A DNA stretch of 64,000 bases from JAUILH01 sp964230215 (GCA_964230215.1 CAXRGQ010000016.1:248001-312000), one strand, 5' to 3'; counted from the first letter of the stretch, positions 36,790-46,025 are shown. Notes: a model not told the origin generated them from the letters alone. A program made the numbers and translations.

Positions 36790-37209
36790 TTACAATTTAG
36801 GATTTTCGAATGTAAGTTGCAAAATCAATCCATGATTATCAGAGAGTTGGTAATCTATTTCCCCTCGTCTTTCAACAGCATAATCGAGTTGGTATGGGTA
36901 TTCTTCTAATTCAATGTGTAATGAATCTTCTACCCACTGATATACTCCGCTATGTAATTCTTCTCCATCCTTAGTTATGCGCACCTTTCCTTGAGAAAGA
37001 TGAAACTTTGTTTTAACATAGTCATCAAAATGTTTATTGGCTCCACTTATGGTTAACAATGTATCTGTGTCGTTTGATTCCGCTTGCGCTGAGTTTTCCG
37101 CCTCAACTTCAACATTATTTTTGGTATCGGAGCTAGATGGCTTATCCGCCGACTCTTCGTTACATGAATACAAACATGCAATCAATAAACATGAAATAAG
37201 TATACGCAT
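36790..37209 (-). CDS. Hypothetical lipoprotein
   Basis: Short lipoprotein of 139 residues with lipobox ending LYSC (Cys16), then a Ser/Asp/Glu-rich linker of about 35 residues and a compact beta domain. This is the shape of many Bacteroidota surface or periplasmic lipoproteins with unassigned function. The start lies 10 bases after the T-tract of the sucC terminator. A -7-like TACATTTA in that gap may drive the gene. Confidence 0.6.
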   Translation of the reverse strand: MRILISCLLIACLYSCNEESADKPSSSDTKNNVEVEAENSAQAESNDTDTLLTISGANKHFDDYVKTKFHLSQGKVRITKDGEELHSGVYQWVEDSLHIELEEYPYQLDYAVERRGEIDYQLSDNHGLILQLTFENPKL

Positions 37210-37219
37210 ATCTAAATGT

Positions 37220-37251
37220 AAAAAAAAGGTGCTAGATTACTCTAACACCTT
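37220..37251 (-). terminator. Rho-independent terminator of sucC
   Basis: On the minus strand, AAGGTGTTAGA - GTAA - TCTAGCACCTT (37226-37251) forms an 11-pair stem with one G-U pair, followed by eight T residues (37220-37227 on the plus strand read as A). It lies 25 bases past the sucC stop. Confidence 0.85.
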
Positions 37252-37275
37252 CTCAATTTCTGAATATCAAGTGTC

Positions 37276-38487
37276 TTACGACAATACTTCTTTTACTTTA
37301 TCTGCAGCTTCTTGAAGCGTAATTGCCGAATGAACATTTAGTCCAGATTCGTCAATAATTTGTTTTGCCTCAACTGCGTTAGTTCCTTGTAGTCTAACAA
37401 TAATTGGCACAGGAATATCTCCTATATTTTTGTAAGCTTGTACAACGCCGTTTGCAACTCTGTCACAACGTACAATACCACCAAAAATGTTCACCAAAAT
37501 AGCTTCTACATTTGGATCTTTAAGGATAATTTTAAATGCTTTTTCTACTCTTTCAGCATTTGCTGTTCCACCAACATCAAGGAAGTTAGCTGGTTCACCA
37601 CCAGACAACTTAATAATGTCCATAGTAGCCATTGCTAATCCAGCACCGTTTACCATACAACCAACATTTCCGTCTAGGTTAACGTAGTTTAAGCCTGCTT
37701 CACCTGCTTCAACATCCACTGGATCCTCTTCAGACAAATCTCTCATGTCAGCATAATCTTTATGTCTGAATAAAGCATTTCCATCTAAAGTTACCTTAGA
37801 ATCAACTGCAATTATCTTATCATCTGAAGTCTTTAATACAGGATTAATTTCAAACATTGAGGCATCACATCCAACATAGGCATTGTACAATGCGTATACA
37901 AACTTTGACATTTGTTTAAAAGCTTGCCCAGATAAACCTAGATTAAATGCAATTCTTCTAGCCTGGAATCCCTGTAAACCAACACCAGGATCAATTTCTT
38001 CTTTAAATATCAAGTGTGGGGTTTTCTCCGCTACCTCTTCAATATTCATTCCACCTTCAGGCGAATACATAATGATATTTTTTCCTGTTTCTCTATTTAG
38101 CAAAACAGACATGTAGTACTCCTCTGGTTCTGAATCTCCAGGATAATAAACATCTTGAGCAATCAATACCTTATTTACCTTCTTTCCTTCTTTGCTAGTC
38201 TGAGCTGTTACTAAGTGTCCACCTAAGATACCATTAACCTTACCAGCCACTTCATCCAAGCCCTTAGCAAGCACTACACCATGTGATCCAGTTTCAGTAA
38301 CGGTTCCTTTACCTCTACCACCAGCGTGAATTTGAGCTTTAACTACATACCACTCTGTACCTGTTTCACTGTTAAGTTTTTTTGCCGCTTCAACAGCTTT
38401 ATCAGCACTATCTGCAACAATTCCTTCCTGAATTGCAACACCAAAACTTTTTAATATTGATTTTCCTTGATATTCGTGTAAATTCAT
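37276..38487 (-). CDS. sucC: Succinyl-CoA synthetase beta subunit (ADP-forming)
   Basis: ATP-grasp subunit of the TCA-cycle enzyme that makes ATP or GTP from succinyl-CoA. It has 403 residues, starting with the canonical MNLHEYQGKSILKSFGV. The ATP-grasp domain includes KAQIHAGGRGKG. The C-terminal CoA-ligase part contains NGAGLAMATMDIIKLSGG and NIFGGIVRCD. The frame opens 18 codons earlier, but the ATG at 38487 fits all family members. sucD is not adjacent, as is usual in Bacteroidota. It is divergent from the lolD-like gene over an 87-base gap and ends in a strong terminator. Confidence 0.95.
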   Translation of the reverse strand: MNLHEYQGKSILKSFGVAIQEGIVADSADKAVEAAKKLNSETGTEWYVVKAQIHAGGRGKGTVTETGSHGVVLAKGLDEVAGKVNGILGGHLVTAQTSKEGKKVNKVLIAQDVYYPGDSEPEEYYMSVLLNRETGKNIIMYSPEGGMNIEEVAEKTPHLIFKEEIDPGVGLQGFQARRIAFNLGLSGQAFKQMSKFVYALYNAYVGCDASMFEINPVLKTSDDKIIAVDSKVTLDGNALFRHKDYADMRDLSEEDPVDVEAGEAGLNYVNLDGNVGCMVNGAGLAMATMDIIKLSGGEPANFLDVGGTANAERVEKAFKIILKDPNVEAILVNIFGGIVRCDRVANGVVQAYKNIGDIPVPIIVRLQGTNAVEAKQIIDESGLNVHSAITLQEAADKVKEVLS

Positions 38488-38561
38488 TTTCTTGAGATTT
38501 GTGCCATAAATGTAATAGGAATTGCTGTATTTAGAAAACACTTTTACAATTATGTTAATGT

Positions 38562-38569
38562 TATATTTG
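38562..38569 (+). promoter_or_regulatory. Promoter -7 element before a GTG-start ATPase gene
   Basis: TATATTTG, a perfect -7 match, ends 5 bases before the GTG at 38575. No TTG is found at the usual -33 distance. A leaderless transcript beginning near the GTG is predicted. Confidence 0.45.
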
Positions 38570-38574
38570 TTTCG

Positions 38575-39240
38575 GTGATAAAGTCAGTCAACATAAAAAA
38601 ATCCTATCATGACCTAGATGTCTTGAAAGGTATCGATTTGGAGATACGCGAAAAAGAACTCGTGTCTATCGTTGGAGCCTCTGGTGCAGGTAAAACTACT
38701 CTGCTTCAAATTTTAGGTACCCTCGATCGTCCCGATTCGGGCGAATTATATATAGATAGCACCAACGTGTACGCTTTAAATGATAAACAACTGGCTTCAG
38801 TCAGAAATAAAAAAATCGGTTTTATATTCCAGTTTCATCAGTTGCTACCAGAGTTTACAGCGCTAGAAAATGTATGTATACCAGCTTTTATTGCCAAAAC
38901 GAATGAAAAAGCGGCAAAAGAGCGTGCGACTATGTTGTTAGAACGCTTAGGCTTAAGTGACCGTATAAGCCATAAACCAAGGCAACTATCTGGGGGCGAA
39001 CAACAAAGAGTGGCCGTAGCCAGAGCTTTAATTAATGATCCTAGCATTATTTTGGCAGATGAGCCTAGTGGTAATCTAGATTCGAAAAACGCAAAAGAGC
39101 TTCATGAATTGTTTTTTGAGTTAAGAGAGGAGTTCAACCAAACCTTCGTGATTGTAACGCACAATAATGAGCTTGCCAAAATGGCAGATAGAATGCTGGT
39201 AATTTCGGATGGAATGATTGTTGAAAACGGTAATACCTAA
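38575..39240 (+). CDS. ABC transporter ATP-binding protein, LolD/MacB type
   Basis: ATPase of 221 residues with Walker A GASGAGKTT (about 37-45), the signature LSGGEQQRVAVARAL, Walker B IILADEPSGNLD and the H-loop THNNEL. Sequence and length match the LolD/MacB/FtsE class that works with lipoprotein-releasing or mechanotransmission permeases in the envelope. No LolC/E permease is adjacent, so the partner must be elsewhere. The start is GTG at 38575; the only upstream in-frame codons lie within the promoter. It shares one base (TAATG) with the next gene. Confidence 0.88.
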   Translation: MIKSVNIKKSYHDLDVLKGIDLEIREKELVSIVGASGAGKTTLLQILGTLDRPDSGELYIDSTNVYALNDKQLASVRNKKIGFIFQFHQLLPEFTALENVCIPAFIAKTNEKAAKERATMLLERLGLSDRISHKPRQLSGGEQQRVAVARALINDPSIILADEPSGNLDSKNAKELHELFFELREEFNQTFVIVTHNNELAKMADRMLVISDGMIVENGNT

Positions 39241-40121
39241 TGAAACAATTACTATTCTTATTAATCTCAGCTTTAGGGTTTACAGCTTGCTCAAAAAAGT
39301 CACTATTTTGGGAGGTAAGCGGGAATGGCGCTAAGAAGACTTCTTACCTTTATGGCACCATGCACACAGGTGATAAACGTGTATACGATTTCCCTTCTGG
39401 TACAACAGAAGCTTTTAATAATGCTGACCTTTTGGCACTTGAACTAAATATGGACAGTGTGAACCAATTAAGCATTATGAGTGAATTAATGATGCCTGGT
39501 GACACAACACTTGAGACATTGATGAGTGATGAAGATTACGATCTTGTTGCCAACTATTTTAAGGATTCGCTTGGTCAGCCTTTGGCACTATTCAATAAAA
39601 TGTCCCCAATGTTTACCTCTTCTATGGTAGCAACAAAAGATATGGGAAATGAGATGGGACAAGCTTTGGACATGTATTGGTACACGGAGGCAAAAAAACT
39701 TGACAAACGTATAGTTGGCTTAGAAAAAGCGGACGAACAAATACGCGCATTTAAATCTATACCTTATTCAGAACAAGCAAGAGGTTTAGTTGAAACCGTG
39801 AAAAGTGAATACAATCAAAATGTATCTACAACTGCCGATAATCAATCTGATAAATTAATGGACTATTATTTATCTGGCGATATAGATAAAATGGCCAAAA
39901 TAAGTCAAGAGATGGGCTTTAGTGATGCATCAATTGATGAATCATTCAACAATGCTTTTTTGGTAAACAGGAACGTGACCATGGTGGAGAGAGCGATTCC
40001 TTTACTGCAGGACAATGCTTGCTTTATAGCTGTAGGCGCCGCTCACCTTGGTGGTAAGACAGGAATAATTCAATTATTAAAAGATCAAGGGTACACCGTA
40101 AAACCAGTCAGTAAAAAGTAG
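39240..40121 (+). CDS. TraB/GumN family lipoprotein
   Basis: Lipoprotein of 293 residues (lipobox ending at Cys17) carrying the TraB/GumN domain. The N-terminal signature is SYLYGTMHTGDKRVYDFP, an acidic LALELNMDS strand follows, and the closing motif is CFIAVGAAHLGGKTGI. The conserved Gly-Thr-x-His and His near the C-terminus recall the metal-dependent protease Tiki. Erythromycin-esterase-like or peptidase activity is proposed for the family, but the substrate is unknown. It starts one base into the lolD-like stop codon, so they are coupled, although the functional link is unclear. Confidence 0.85.
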   Translation: MKQLLFLLISALGFTACSKKSLFWEVSGNGAKKTSYLYGTMHTGDKRVYDFPSGTTEAFNNADLLALELNMDSVNQLSIMSELMMPGDTTLETLMSDEDYDLVANYFKDSLGQPLALFNKMSPMFTSSMVATKDMGNEMGQALDMYWYTEAKKLDKRIVGLEKADEQIRAFKSIPYSEQARGLVETVKSEYNQNVSTTADNQSDKLMDYYLSGDIDKMAKISQEMGFSDASIDESFNNAFLVNRNVTMVERAIPLLQDNACFIAVGAAHLGGKTGIIQLLKDQGYTVKPVSKK

Positions 40122-40131
40122 CATAATTTGC

Positions 40132-40139
40132 TATATTTG
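40132..40139 (+). promoter_or_regulatory. Promoter -7 element of the tricorn-like protease gene
   Basis: TATATTTG ends 20 bases before the ATG at 40160. The small inverted repeat TAGCA-taatt-TGCTA (40119-40133) overlaps its first base. No clear -33 TTG is seen. Confidence 0.45.
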
Positions 40140-40159
40140 AAGGATTAAGATTATAAATT

Positions 40160-43100
40160 ATGAATCGAATCCTTCTTTCAGCAGCTCTATGCTGTATTTC
40201 ACTTCTTAGTAATGCTCAAACTAACCCTTTATGGATGCGCTATCCGTCTATTTCACCTGATGGCTCTAAAATTGCGTTTTCTTATCAGGGAGACATCTAT
40301 GTAGTTAATTCTGATGGTGGTTTAGCAACTCAATTAACATCTCATCCAGATCACGACTATATGCCTGTATGGTCCAACGATGGTAAACAATTAGCATTTG
40401 CATCTAACAGATATGGGAATTTTGATGTGTTTATTATGAGCGCTGAAGGTGGTAAAGCAAACAGATTAACTTACCATAGCTTTAATGATAGCCCGTATGC
40501 ATTCTCTTCAGATGATAAAGAAATCTATTTTTCAAGCTTGAGACATGATGGTAAAGACTCCAAATTATTTCCCTCAGGTGTTTTAACCGAATTGTATAGT
40601 ATTCCAGCAAAAGGTGGTAATTCGAAACAAGTACTGGGCATTCCAGCAGAGGATATTAGTATTTCGTCAGATGGTAATTTCATGTATTATCATGATAAAA
40701 AAGGATATGAGGATCCTTGGAGAAAACATCACACCTCTTATGTAACAAGAGATATTTGGCGCTACGAACCAAGTAAAAAACAACATACCCAAATAACCGA
40801 TTGGTTGGGTGAAGATCGCAATCCGGTAGTTGTGGATGACCGCCTTTACTTCTTAAGCGAAAGAACGGCAAGTACGTTTAATATTTATGAGGCCGATTTA
40901 GATGGTAAAAATGTAAATCAACTGACCACCTTTGCTGAGCATCCAGTTCGTTTTTTGAGCTCATCAAAAGATCATAAACTTTGTTTCTTTTACAACGGTG
41001 AGATTTACTTAATAAGCAAAGGTAACCCTGCTAAGAAAGTTGAGATTCAGATTGCCAGCGACATAAGTATAGATGAAGAAGTAAACGTGGCGATTAAAAA
41101 TGGACTAAGCGAATATAAAGTATCACCAAATGGAAAAGAACTAGCGTTTATTGTTAGAGGAGAAGTGTTTGTAAGCAGTATCGATTTCAAAAACACCAAG
41201 CGAATTACCAATACTGCCCAACAAGAAAGAAGTGTATCCTTTAGTCCGGATGGCAAAAAAATACTGTACGCATCAGAGCGTGATGGTTCCTGGGATGTCT
41301 ATGAAACTAGCATCAAAAATGAAGAAGAAGAAGAAGAGTACTTCTTTATGTCAACCGTGCTGAACGAAAAACAAATCACAAAAAAAGCAAACGCATGTTT
41401 CCAACCAGCTTATTCTCCTAACGGAAAAGAAGTAGCCTATTTACGTGACAGAACCGCGTTAGAGGTAATCAATCTTGAAACAAACAAAACCAGAGTACTA
41501 CTTGAATCGGGTGTGAACTATAGTTATTCAGACGGAGATCAGTGGTTTCAATGGAGTCCAGATAGTAAGTGGATAACACTTTCTTACATTGACAATAACA
41601 GATGGATGAGTGATGTCGCTATCGTTAATGTTACCGGAACACCTAAAGTTCGTAACCTAACAGAATCTGGTTATGGCGAAGGTGGTCCAACCTGGGTAAT
41701 GGACGGCAATGCCATTGCATTCACAAGTGACAGGTATGGAAGACGAGCACATGCATCATGGGGAGCTGATGAAGATGTATGCATCCTTTATCTGAATCAA
41801 AAGACCTATGATAAGTATCACATGGATGATGCCGAATATGAACTGACATATAAAGAAAAGAAGGCTGGAGATAAGGGGAGTAAGGACGATAGCAAAGAAG
41901 AGAAGAAAGACAAGAAAGAGGTAGAAGACATCAAAATTGAATTCGACGATATTAAAGAACGTACAGATAGGCTTACAATTCATTCGTCACGAGTGAGTGG
42001 TTTTGTGTTATCGAAAGACGGAGAATCTCTCTATTATCTAAGCAAGTTTGAAAAAGGATATGACCTCTGGAAACAGTCCTTAATTAAAAAGGAAACTAAG
42101 CTAGTGCAGAAGCTAGGCATGGCCTATGGACTAGAACAAAGTGAAGATGGAAAAACACTATTTGTTCTGGAGAATGGCGGAATTCAACAACTCAAATTGG
42201 CAGGAGAAAAGATTGTTAAAAAGCCTGTAGCTATTAAAGGCACGATGGTTTACAAGCCATTTAAGGAACGTGAGTTCATGTTTTACCATGCATGGCAACA
42301 AGTGGTAGACAAGTTCTATTTGGAAGATTTGCACGGTGTTAAGTGGGATATGTATAAAGAAGCCTACGCACGCTTTCTGCCACATATCACCAATGGAATA
42401 GATTTTAGCGAAATGCTAAGCGAGTTGCTGGGCGAACTAAACGCCTCACACACTGGTGCTCGCTATAGACCTGAAGCTGATAACAAAACAGCAACGGCGT
42501 ACCTTGGGCTTATTCCTGATTTGAGCTATACTGGAGCGGGCATTAAGGTGGATGAAGTTTTATCGAAAGGCCCATTAGATAAACACAATATTAAAATAAT
42601 TGCAGGTGATATTATCACACATATCAATGGCGTAGAGCTTAAGGCAAATACCAATATTAATGAGGTATTAAATGGATTAGTGGGACAAAACACACTGTTG
42701 TCCATTAAAGGTAAAGATGACGTTAGAATGCTACCTATTTCTCAAGGAGATCAAATGAATCTTATGTACCACCGATGGGTGAAAAACAACCAGAAATTTA
42801 CTGAAGAGTACTCAAAAGGAAAAATTGCCTATATACATGTAAGAGGCATGAATGAAGCGAGTTATCGAGAGGTATATTCTGATTTACTTGGAAAATACAA
42901 CGACTATGATGCGGTGGTTGTAGATACGCGCTTTAACGGTGGAGGCTGGCTTCATGATAATTTGGCCACTCTATTAAGTGGTAAACAGTATATGATTTTT
43001 AGCCCACGTGGTCAGGAGAATATGGGAGGCGAGCCAATGTTTAAATGGAAACAAGCATCTGCCGTGTTAATGAGTGAAGGAAACTATTCGGATGCGCACA

Positions 43101-43366
43101 TGTTCCCTTATACATATAAAGCCTTAGGTATAGGAAAGCTAATTGGAATGCCAGTTGCAGGAACAGGAACGGCTGTTTGGTGGGAAACGCAAATAGACGG
43201 AAAAACTGTATTTGGAATTCCGCAAGTTGGTATGAAAGGAAACGATGGAAAATTATTGGAAAATCAAACATTGATGCCAGATATTCAGGTTGCAAATGAC
43301 CCTCACACCGTAACAAAAGGTGAAGACAAGCAATTGAAAGCAGCCATTGACGAACTATTGAAATAA
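40160..43366 (+). CDS. Secreted tricorn-like S41 family serine peptidase
   Basis: Exported protease of 1068 residues with signal peptide (1-19, ending LLSNAQ). The N-terminal half contains two PD40/beta-propeller blocks (about 20-290 and 310-560), as in archaeal tricorn. An acidic/lysine-rich linker lies about 570-600. The C-terminal half has a PDZ domain (about 770-850) and the S41 core. Probable catalytic residues are Ser763-His764 (NASHTG) and nucleophile Ser977 in YSDAHMFPY. It probably degrades peptides in the periplasm or at the surface. Codon composition is like the neighbours. It is followed after 2 bases by a lipoprotein gene. Confidence 0.92.
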   Translation: MNRILLSAALCCISLLSNAQTNPLWMRYPSISPDGSKIAFSYQGDIYVVNSDGGLATQLTSHPDHDYMPVWSNDGKQLAFASNRYGNFDVFIMSAEGGKANRLTYHSFNDSPYAFSSDDKEIYFSSLRHDGKDSKLFPSGVLTELYSIPAKGGNSKQVLGIPAEDISISSDGNFMYYHDKKGYEDPWRKHHTSYVTRDIWRYEPSKKQHTQITDWLGEDRNPVVVDDRLYFLSERTASTFNIYEADLDGKNVNQLTTFAEHPVRFLSSSKDHKLCFFYNGEIYLISKGNPAKKVEIQIASDISIDEEVNVAIKNGLSEYKVSPNGKELAFIVRGEVFVSSIDFKNTKRITNTAQQERSVSFSPDGKKILYASERDGSWDVYETSIKNEEEEEEYFFMSTVLNEKQITKKANACFQPAYSPNGKEVAYLRDRTALEVINLETNKTRVLLESGVNYSYSDGDQWFQWSPDSKWITLSYIDNNRWMSDVAIVNVTGTPKVRNLTESGYGEGGPTWVMDGNAIAFTSDRYGRRAHASWGADEDVCILYLNQKTYDKYHMDDAEYELTYKEKKAGDKGSKDDSKEEKKDKKEVEDIKIEFDDIKERTDRLTIHSSRVSGFVLSKDGESLYYLSKFEKGYDLWKQSLIKKETKLVQKLGMAYGLEQSEDGKTLFVLENGGIQQLKLAGEKIVKKPVAIKGTMVYKPFKEREFMFYHAWQQVVDKFYLEDLHGVKWDMYKEAYARFLPHITNGIDFSEMLSELLGELNASHTGARYRPEADNKTATAYLGLIPDLSYTGAGIKVDEVLSKGPLDKHNIKIIAGDIITHINGVELKANTNINEVLNGLVGQNTLLSIKGKDDVRMLPISQGDQMNLMYHRWVKNNQKFTEEYSKGKIAYIHVRGMNEASYREVYSDLLGKYNDYDAVVVDTRFNGGGWLHDNLATLLSGKQYMIFSPRGQENMGGEPMFKWKQASAVLMSEGNYSDAHMFPYTYKALGIGKLIGMPVAGTGTAVWWETQIDGKTVFGIPQVGMKGNDGKLLENQTLMPDIQVANDPHTVTKGEDKQLKAAIDELLK

Positions 43367-43368
43367 GT

Positions 43369-43800
43369 ATGCTTAGAATAATTACATACATTGTGTTATC
43401 TGCCTCTCTCCTCGTTGGTTGCGATAATGACAACACAGAAGATAAACCACAACCATCTTCTAAGGAAAATGCAAATAAGACAGATGATATTGATGCGGTT
43501 GAAACAATCGAGCCGAGCAACACTGCATCAGATGAAATTGCTGCTGAACAAGTTTTACTTGAACAAGACAGTCTTTTTGTTTATGAGAAACTAGCTGAAC
43601 TTAACCAGAACGTAACATCTTACTGTAACTGCATGGAAAAGGCTAGTAGCAGTAGTGATTGCAAAAGCGAATATGCAAAACTTAATTTTGAATTCGATGA
43701 GGAATTAAACAATCGTTTGCCGCATGAATTCAAGAAACAAATAATGCGCAAGGCTAGCGAGTTTATTATTGAGTCGCAGCAGTGCGATAAGGATCTATAA
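43369..43800 (+). CDS. Hypothetical lipoprotein with a cysteine-rich helical domain
   Basis: Lipoprotein of 143 residues (lipobox LLVGC, Cys18), a charged low-complexity linker (about 20-60), then a helical domain with CNCMEKASSSSDCKSEY near 84-100 and another cysteine near the end. The spacing suggests one or two disulfides. Genes of this kind with a CxC-x9-C pattern are frequent in Flavobacteriales, function unknown. It follows the tricorn-like gene by 2 bases, hinting at co-expression. Confidence 0.65.
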   Translation: MLRIITYIVLSASLLVGCDNDNTEDKPQPSSKENANKTDDIDAVETIEPSNTASDEIAAEQVLLEQDSLFVYEKLAELNQNVTSYCNCMEKASSSSDCKSEYAKLNFEFDEELNNRLPHEFKKQIMRKASEFIIESQQCDKDL

Positions 43801-43825
43801 ATCAATCTAAACCAAACAAATCAAA

Positions 43826-44479
43826 ATGAAAAAAACAATTCTACTAGCAGGTCTACTATTTGTAGGAGTAGCTATCACATCATGCGGTGGATCAGAAGAA
43901 AGTGGAGATGATTCTTCTGCCTCAGTAAAATGCGACGAAAAAAATGAGATTACTGTAAAAGGAAATGCCGAATTGGAAGGTGTAGACCTTAAGTATGTTA
44001 GGGCAGTTAAGTCAGGTGCAAGCCTAAATGGAACACGTCAAAGAAAGACGTACTTGGTATGTTTTTCTAACATGGAAATTACAAACAACACCATGTATTT
44101 CGATGAAGCAAAAGAGGGTCAATACTACGTAATTGCTGATTTTGAGGGGGAGATTATCGAAGGTATGGACAACGAGCCAAAAGAAATAGAGGCAGGTAAC
44201 TTTATTCCGGGTACCATGTTTGACGATGGAAACATTATCAATATGAAAGCATGGGTTGGCACAGCCGATAAGTGGAAACCTACAATGCTTATTCAGAATA
44301 ACAGAGAGGACGAAGGTTCAGCTAAGCTTACTCATGTGGGTGATGGACACATTTGCGGTTCATTTAATGTAAAATCAGACGGACTTGAGATTACTGGAAG
44401 CTTCTCAACGCCTATTGAAGATGATTTGTGGGAGAAAGCACAAGAATTAAAAGCTAAAATGAAGGAGTTAAGTAAATAA
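43826..44479 (+). CDS. Hypothetical lipoprotein
   Basis: Lipoprotein of 217 residues with lipobox ending ITSC (Cys20), a short acidic linker and a beta-rich body ending in a helical ELKAKMKELSK tail. No motif I recognise. The gene starts 25 bases after the previous lipoprotein gene and is followed by a perfect-hairpin terminator, so it closes the tricorn-like operon. Confidence 0.65.
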   Translation: MKKTILLAGLLFVGVAITSCGGSEESGDDSSASVKCDEKNEITVKGNAELEGVDLKYVRAVKSGASLNGTRQRKTYLVCFSNMEITNNTMYFDEAKEGQYYVIADFEGEIIEGMDNEPKEIEAGNFIPGTMFDDGNIINMKAWVGTADKWKPTMLIQNNREDEGSAKLTHVGDGHICGSFNVKSDGLEITGSFSTPIEDDLWEKAQELKAKMKELSK

Positions 44480-44502
44480 ACTTAGCCATTAATAGATAGG
44501 AT

Positions 44503-44525
44503 TGCGCCCGACTAGTCGGGCGCTT
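44503..44525 (+). terminator. Rho-independent terminator of the tricorn-lipoprotein operon
   Basis: GCGCCCGACTAGTCGGGCGC (positions 44504-44523) is a perfect 20-base palindrome with very strong pairing, followed by TTTTATTTTA. The T-rich tail runs into the -7 element of the next gene. Confidence 0.85.
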
Positions 44526-44531
44526 TTATTT

Positions 44532-44539
44532 TATATTTG
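44532..44539 (+). promoter_or_regulatory. Promoter -7 element of the DUF819 gene, next to a terminator
   Basis: TATATTTG ends 5 bases before the ATG at 44545 and begins within the T-tract of the preceding terminator. The region where -33 contacts should occur is the hairpin itself, and no TTG is found at normal spacing. Confidence 0.45.
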
Positions 44540-44544
44540 TCTTT

Positions 44545-46023
44545 ATGAGAAATTTTGTATCCGCACTCTTAGTTTCATTAACTCTATTTGGATTGACGGC
44601 AAATGCCCAATCTGATAGTTTAAATGGCGATTTCAGCCAACAATCAGCACAAGAATTAGCAGCTATGTTAGAAGCTGACTCACTTCCGAGTGAAGCAAAG
44701 ATTGTAGAACAATCCAACATTGGTCCAGTTGATGAAACAGTCAATGAGGATGCTAGTTCTCCCAAGGAAGAAAAATCTGCAGAAGAAAAAGAACCATTTT
44801 TCGATAACTCGGCCGTTGTATTCGGCATAATGTGCCTTATGATGGGCTTCTTGTTTTACACGGCAGGCTTAGAGAAATGGAAAAAATTCTATTCGATTTT
44901 CCCAGTGCTAGTATTGTGCTATTTGATTCCTGCTGTCCTCAATACATTCGGTGTTATAGATGGCGAATCCATTGGACTCTATCCTCCCATAAAGACCTTT
45001 CTGCTCCCTGCCAGTTTAGTTTTAATGACTTTGGGAATCGATTTTAAGGGTATCGCACGTCTCGGTAAGAAAGCCATTATTATGTTCTTCACGGCAACCG
45101 TAGGAATCATAATTGGAGGTCCTATCGCCATGTTAATTGTTGGTGGATTTAGTCCCGAGACTGTTGGAGGAGCGGGCAATGAAGCGGCTTGGAAAGGGTT
45201 CGCCACGCTAGCTGGTAGCTGGATTGGTGGAGGTGCTAATCAACAAGCCATGTTGGACTTGTATGAATACAAAATGGATCTATATGGCGGCATGGTGGCA
45301 GTAGATATAGGAGTAGCGGCAATTTGGATGACCATTCTCCTTTATCTAGCTGGTAGAGCTCATAAAATTGACAAATGGCTAAAGGCGGATTCGTCTGCCA
45401 TCACAAAACTTCAAAACGATCTTAGCGATTATCAAGGCAGTATTTCACGTGTGCCCGTTACAAGAGATTTGATGGTGATTTTAGGCATTGCGTTTGGAGC
45501 AGTTGGAATCGCACATTTCTTTGGCGACGAACTAAGCGAATGGTTTGTAGAAACCTTTCCCAAGAACCTAGACATGCCATTTGCAAGTCAATTCTTTTGG
45601 GTGGTCGTCATTACAACAACAATCGGTTTAATCCTCTCCACAACAAAAATGCGGAAATACGAGGGAGCTGGTGCATCTAAAATAGGTACCGTATTTATCT
45701 ATCTACTTGTAATAGCCATAGGAATGAATATGGATCTGGGCAAGGTAGTAGAGAAACCAAGTCTATTGTTAGTTGGGCTAATTTGGATGGCTATTCACGT
45801 CTTGTTATTATTCATAGTCGCGAAGATTATAAAAGCGCCATTCTTCTTTGTAGCAGTGGGATCCAAAGCGAATGTTGGAGGGGCTGCATCAGCTCCAGTA
45901 GTTGCAGGAGCCTTCCACCCTAGCCTAGCGCCTGTTGGAGCCCTCTTAGCTGTGTTAGGATATGCCGTTGGAACTTATGGCGCCATATTATGTGCCGAAA
46001 TGATGAAAGTTGTTGCACCTTAA
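44545..46023 (+). CDS. DUF819 family membrane protein with an N-terminal secretory-type extension
   Basis: Integral membrane protein of 492 residues. The C-terminal 400 residues are the DUF819 family fold with about ten helices and a closing KANVGGAASAPVVAGAFHP segment, resembling a symmetrical transporter of unknown substrate. Unusually, residues 1-20 form a cleavable signal peptide (LFGLTANAQ) followed by about 65 acidic residues before the first membrane helix. This would put that segment in the periplasm. Most DUF819 proteins I know begin directly in the membrane. The next gene starts 2 bases downstream, so they form an operon. Confidence 0.82.
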   Translation: MRNFVSALLVSLTLFGLTANAQSDSLNGDFSQQSAQELAAMLEADSLPSEAKIVEQSNIGPVDETVNEDASSPKEEKSAEEKEPFFDNSAVVFGIMCLMMGFLFYTAGLEKWKKFYSIFPVLVLCYLIPAVLNTFGVIDGESIGLYPPIKTFLLPASLVLMTLGIDFKGIARLGKKAIIMFFTATVGIIIGGPIAMLIVGGFSPETVGGAGNEAAWKGFATLAGSWIGGGANQQAMLDLYEYKMDLYGGMVAVDIGVAAIWMTILLYLAGRAHKIDKWLKADSSAITKLQNDLSDYQGSISRVPVTRDLMVILGIAFGAVGIAHFFGDELSEWFVETFPKNLDMPFASQFFWVVVITTTIGLILSTTKMRKYEGAGASKIGTVFIYLLVIAIGMNMDLGKVVEKPSLLLVGLIWMAIHVLLLFIVAKIIKAPFFFVAVGSKANVGGAASAPVVAGAFHPSLAPVGALLAVLGYAVGTYGAILCAEMMKVVAP

Positions 46024-46025
46024 CA

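Noticed and set aside
43041..43523. A 160-residue minus-strand open frame across the end of the tricorn-like gene and the following lipoprotein gene.
   Set aside because: Opposite strand to two genes with clear signals and motifs; no recognisable domain.
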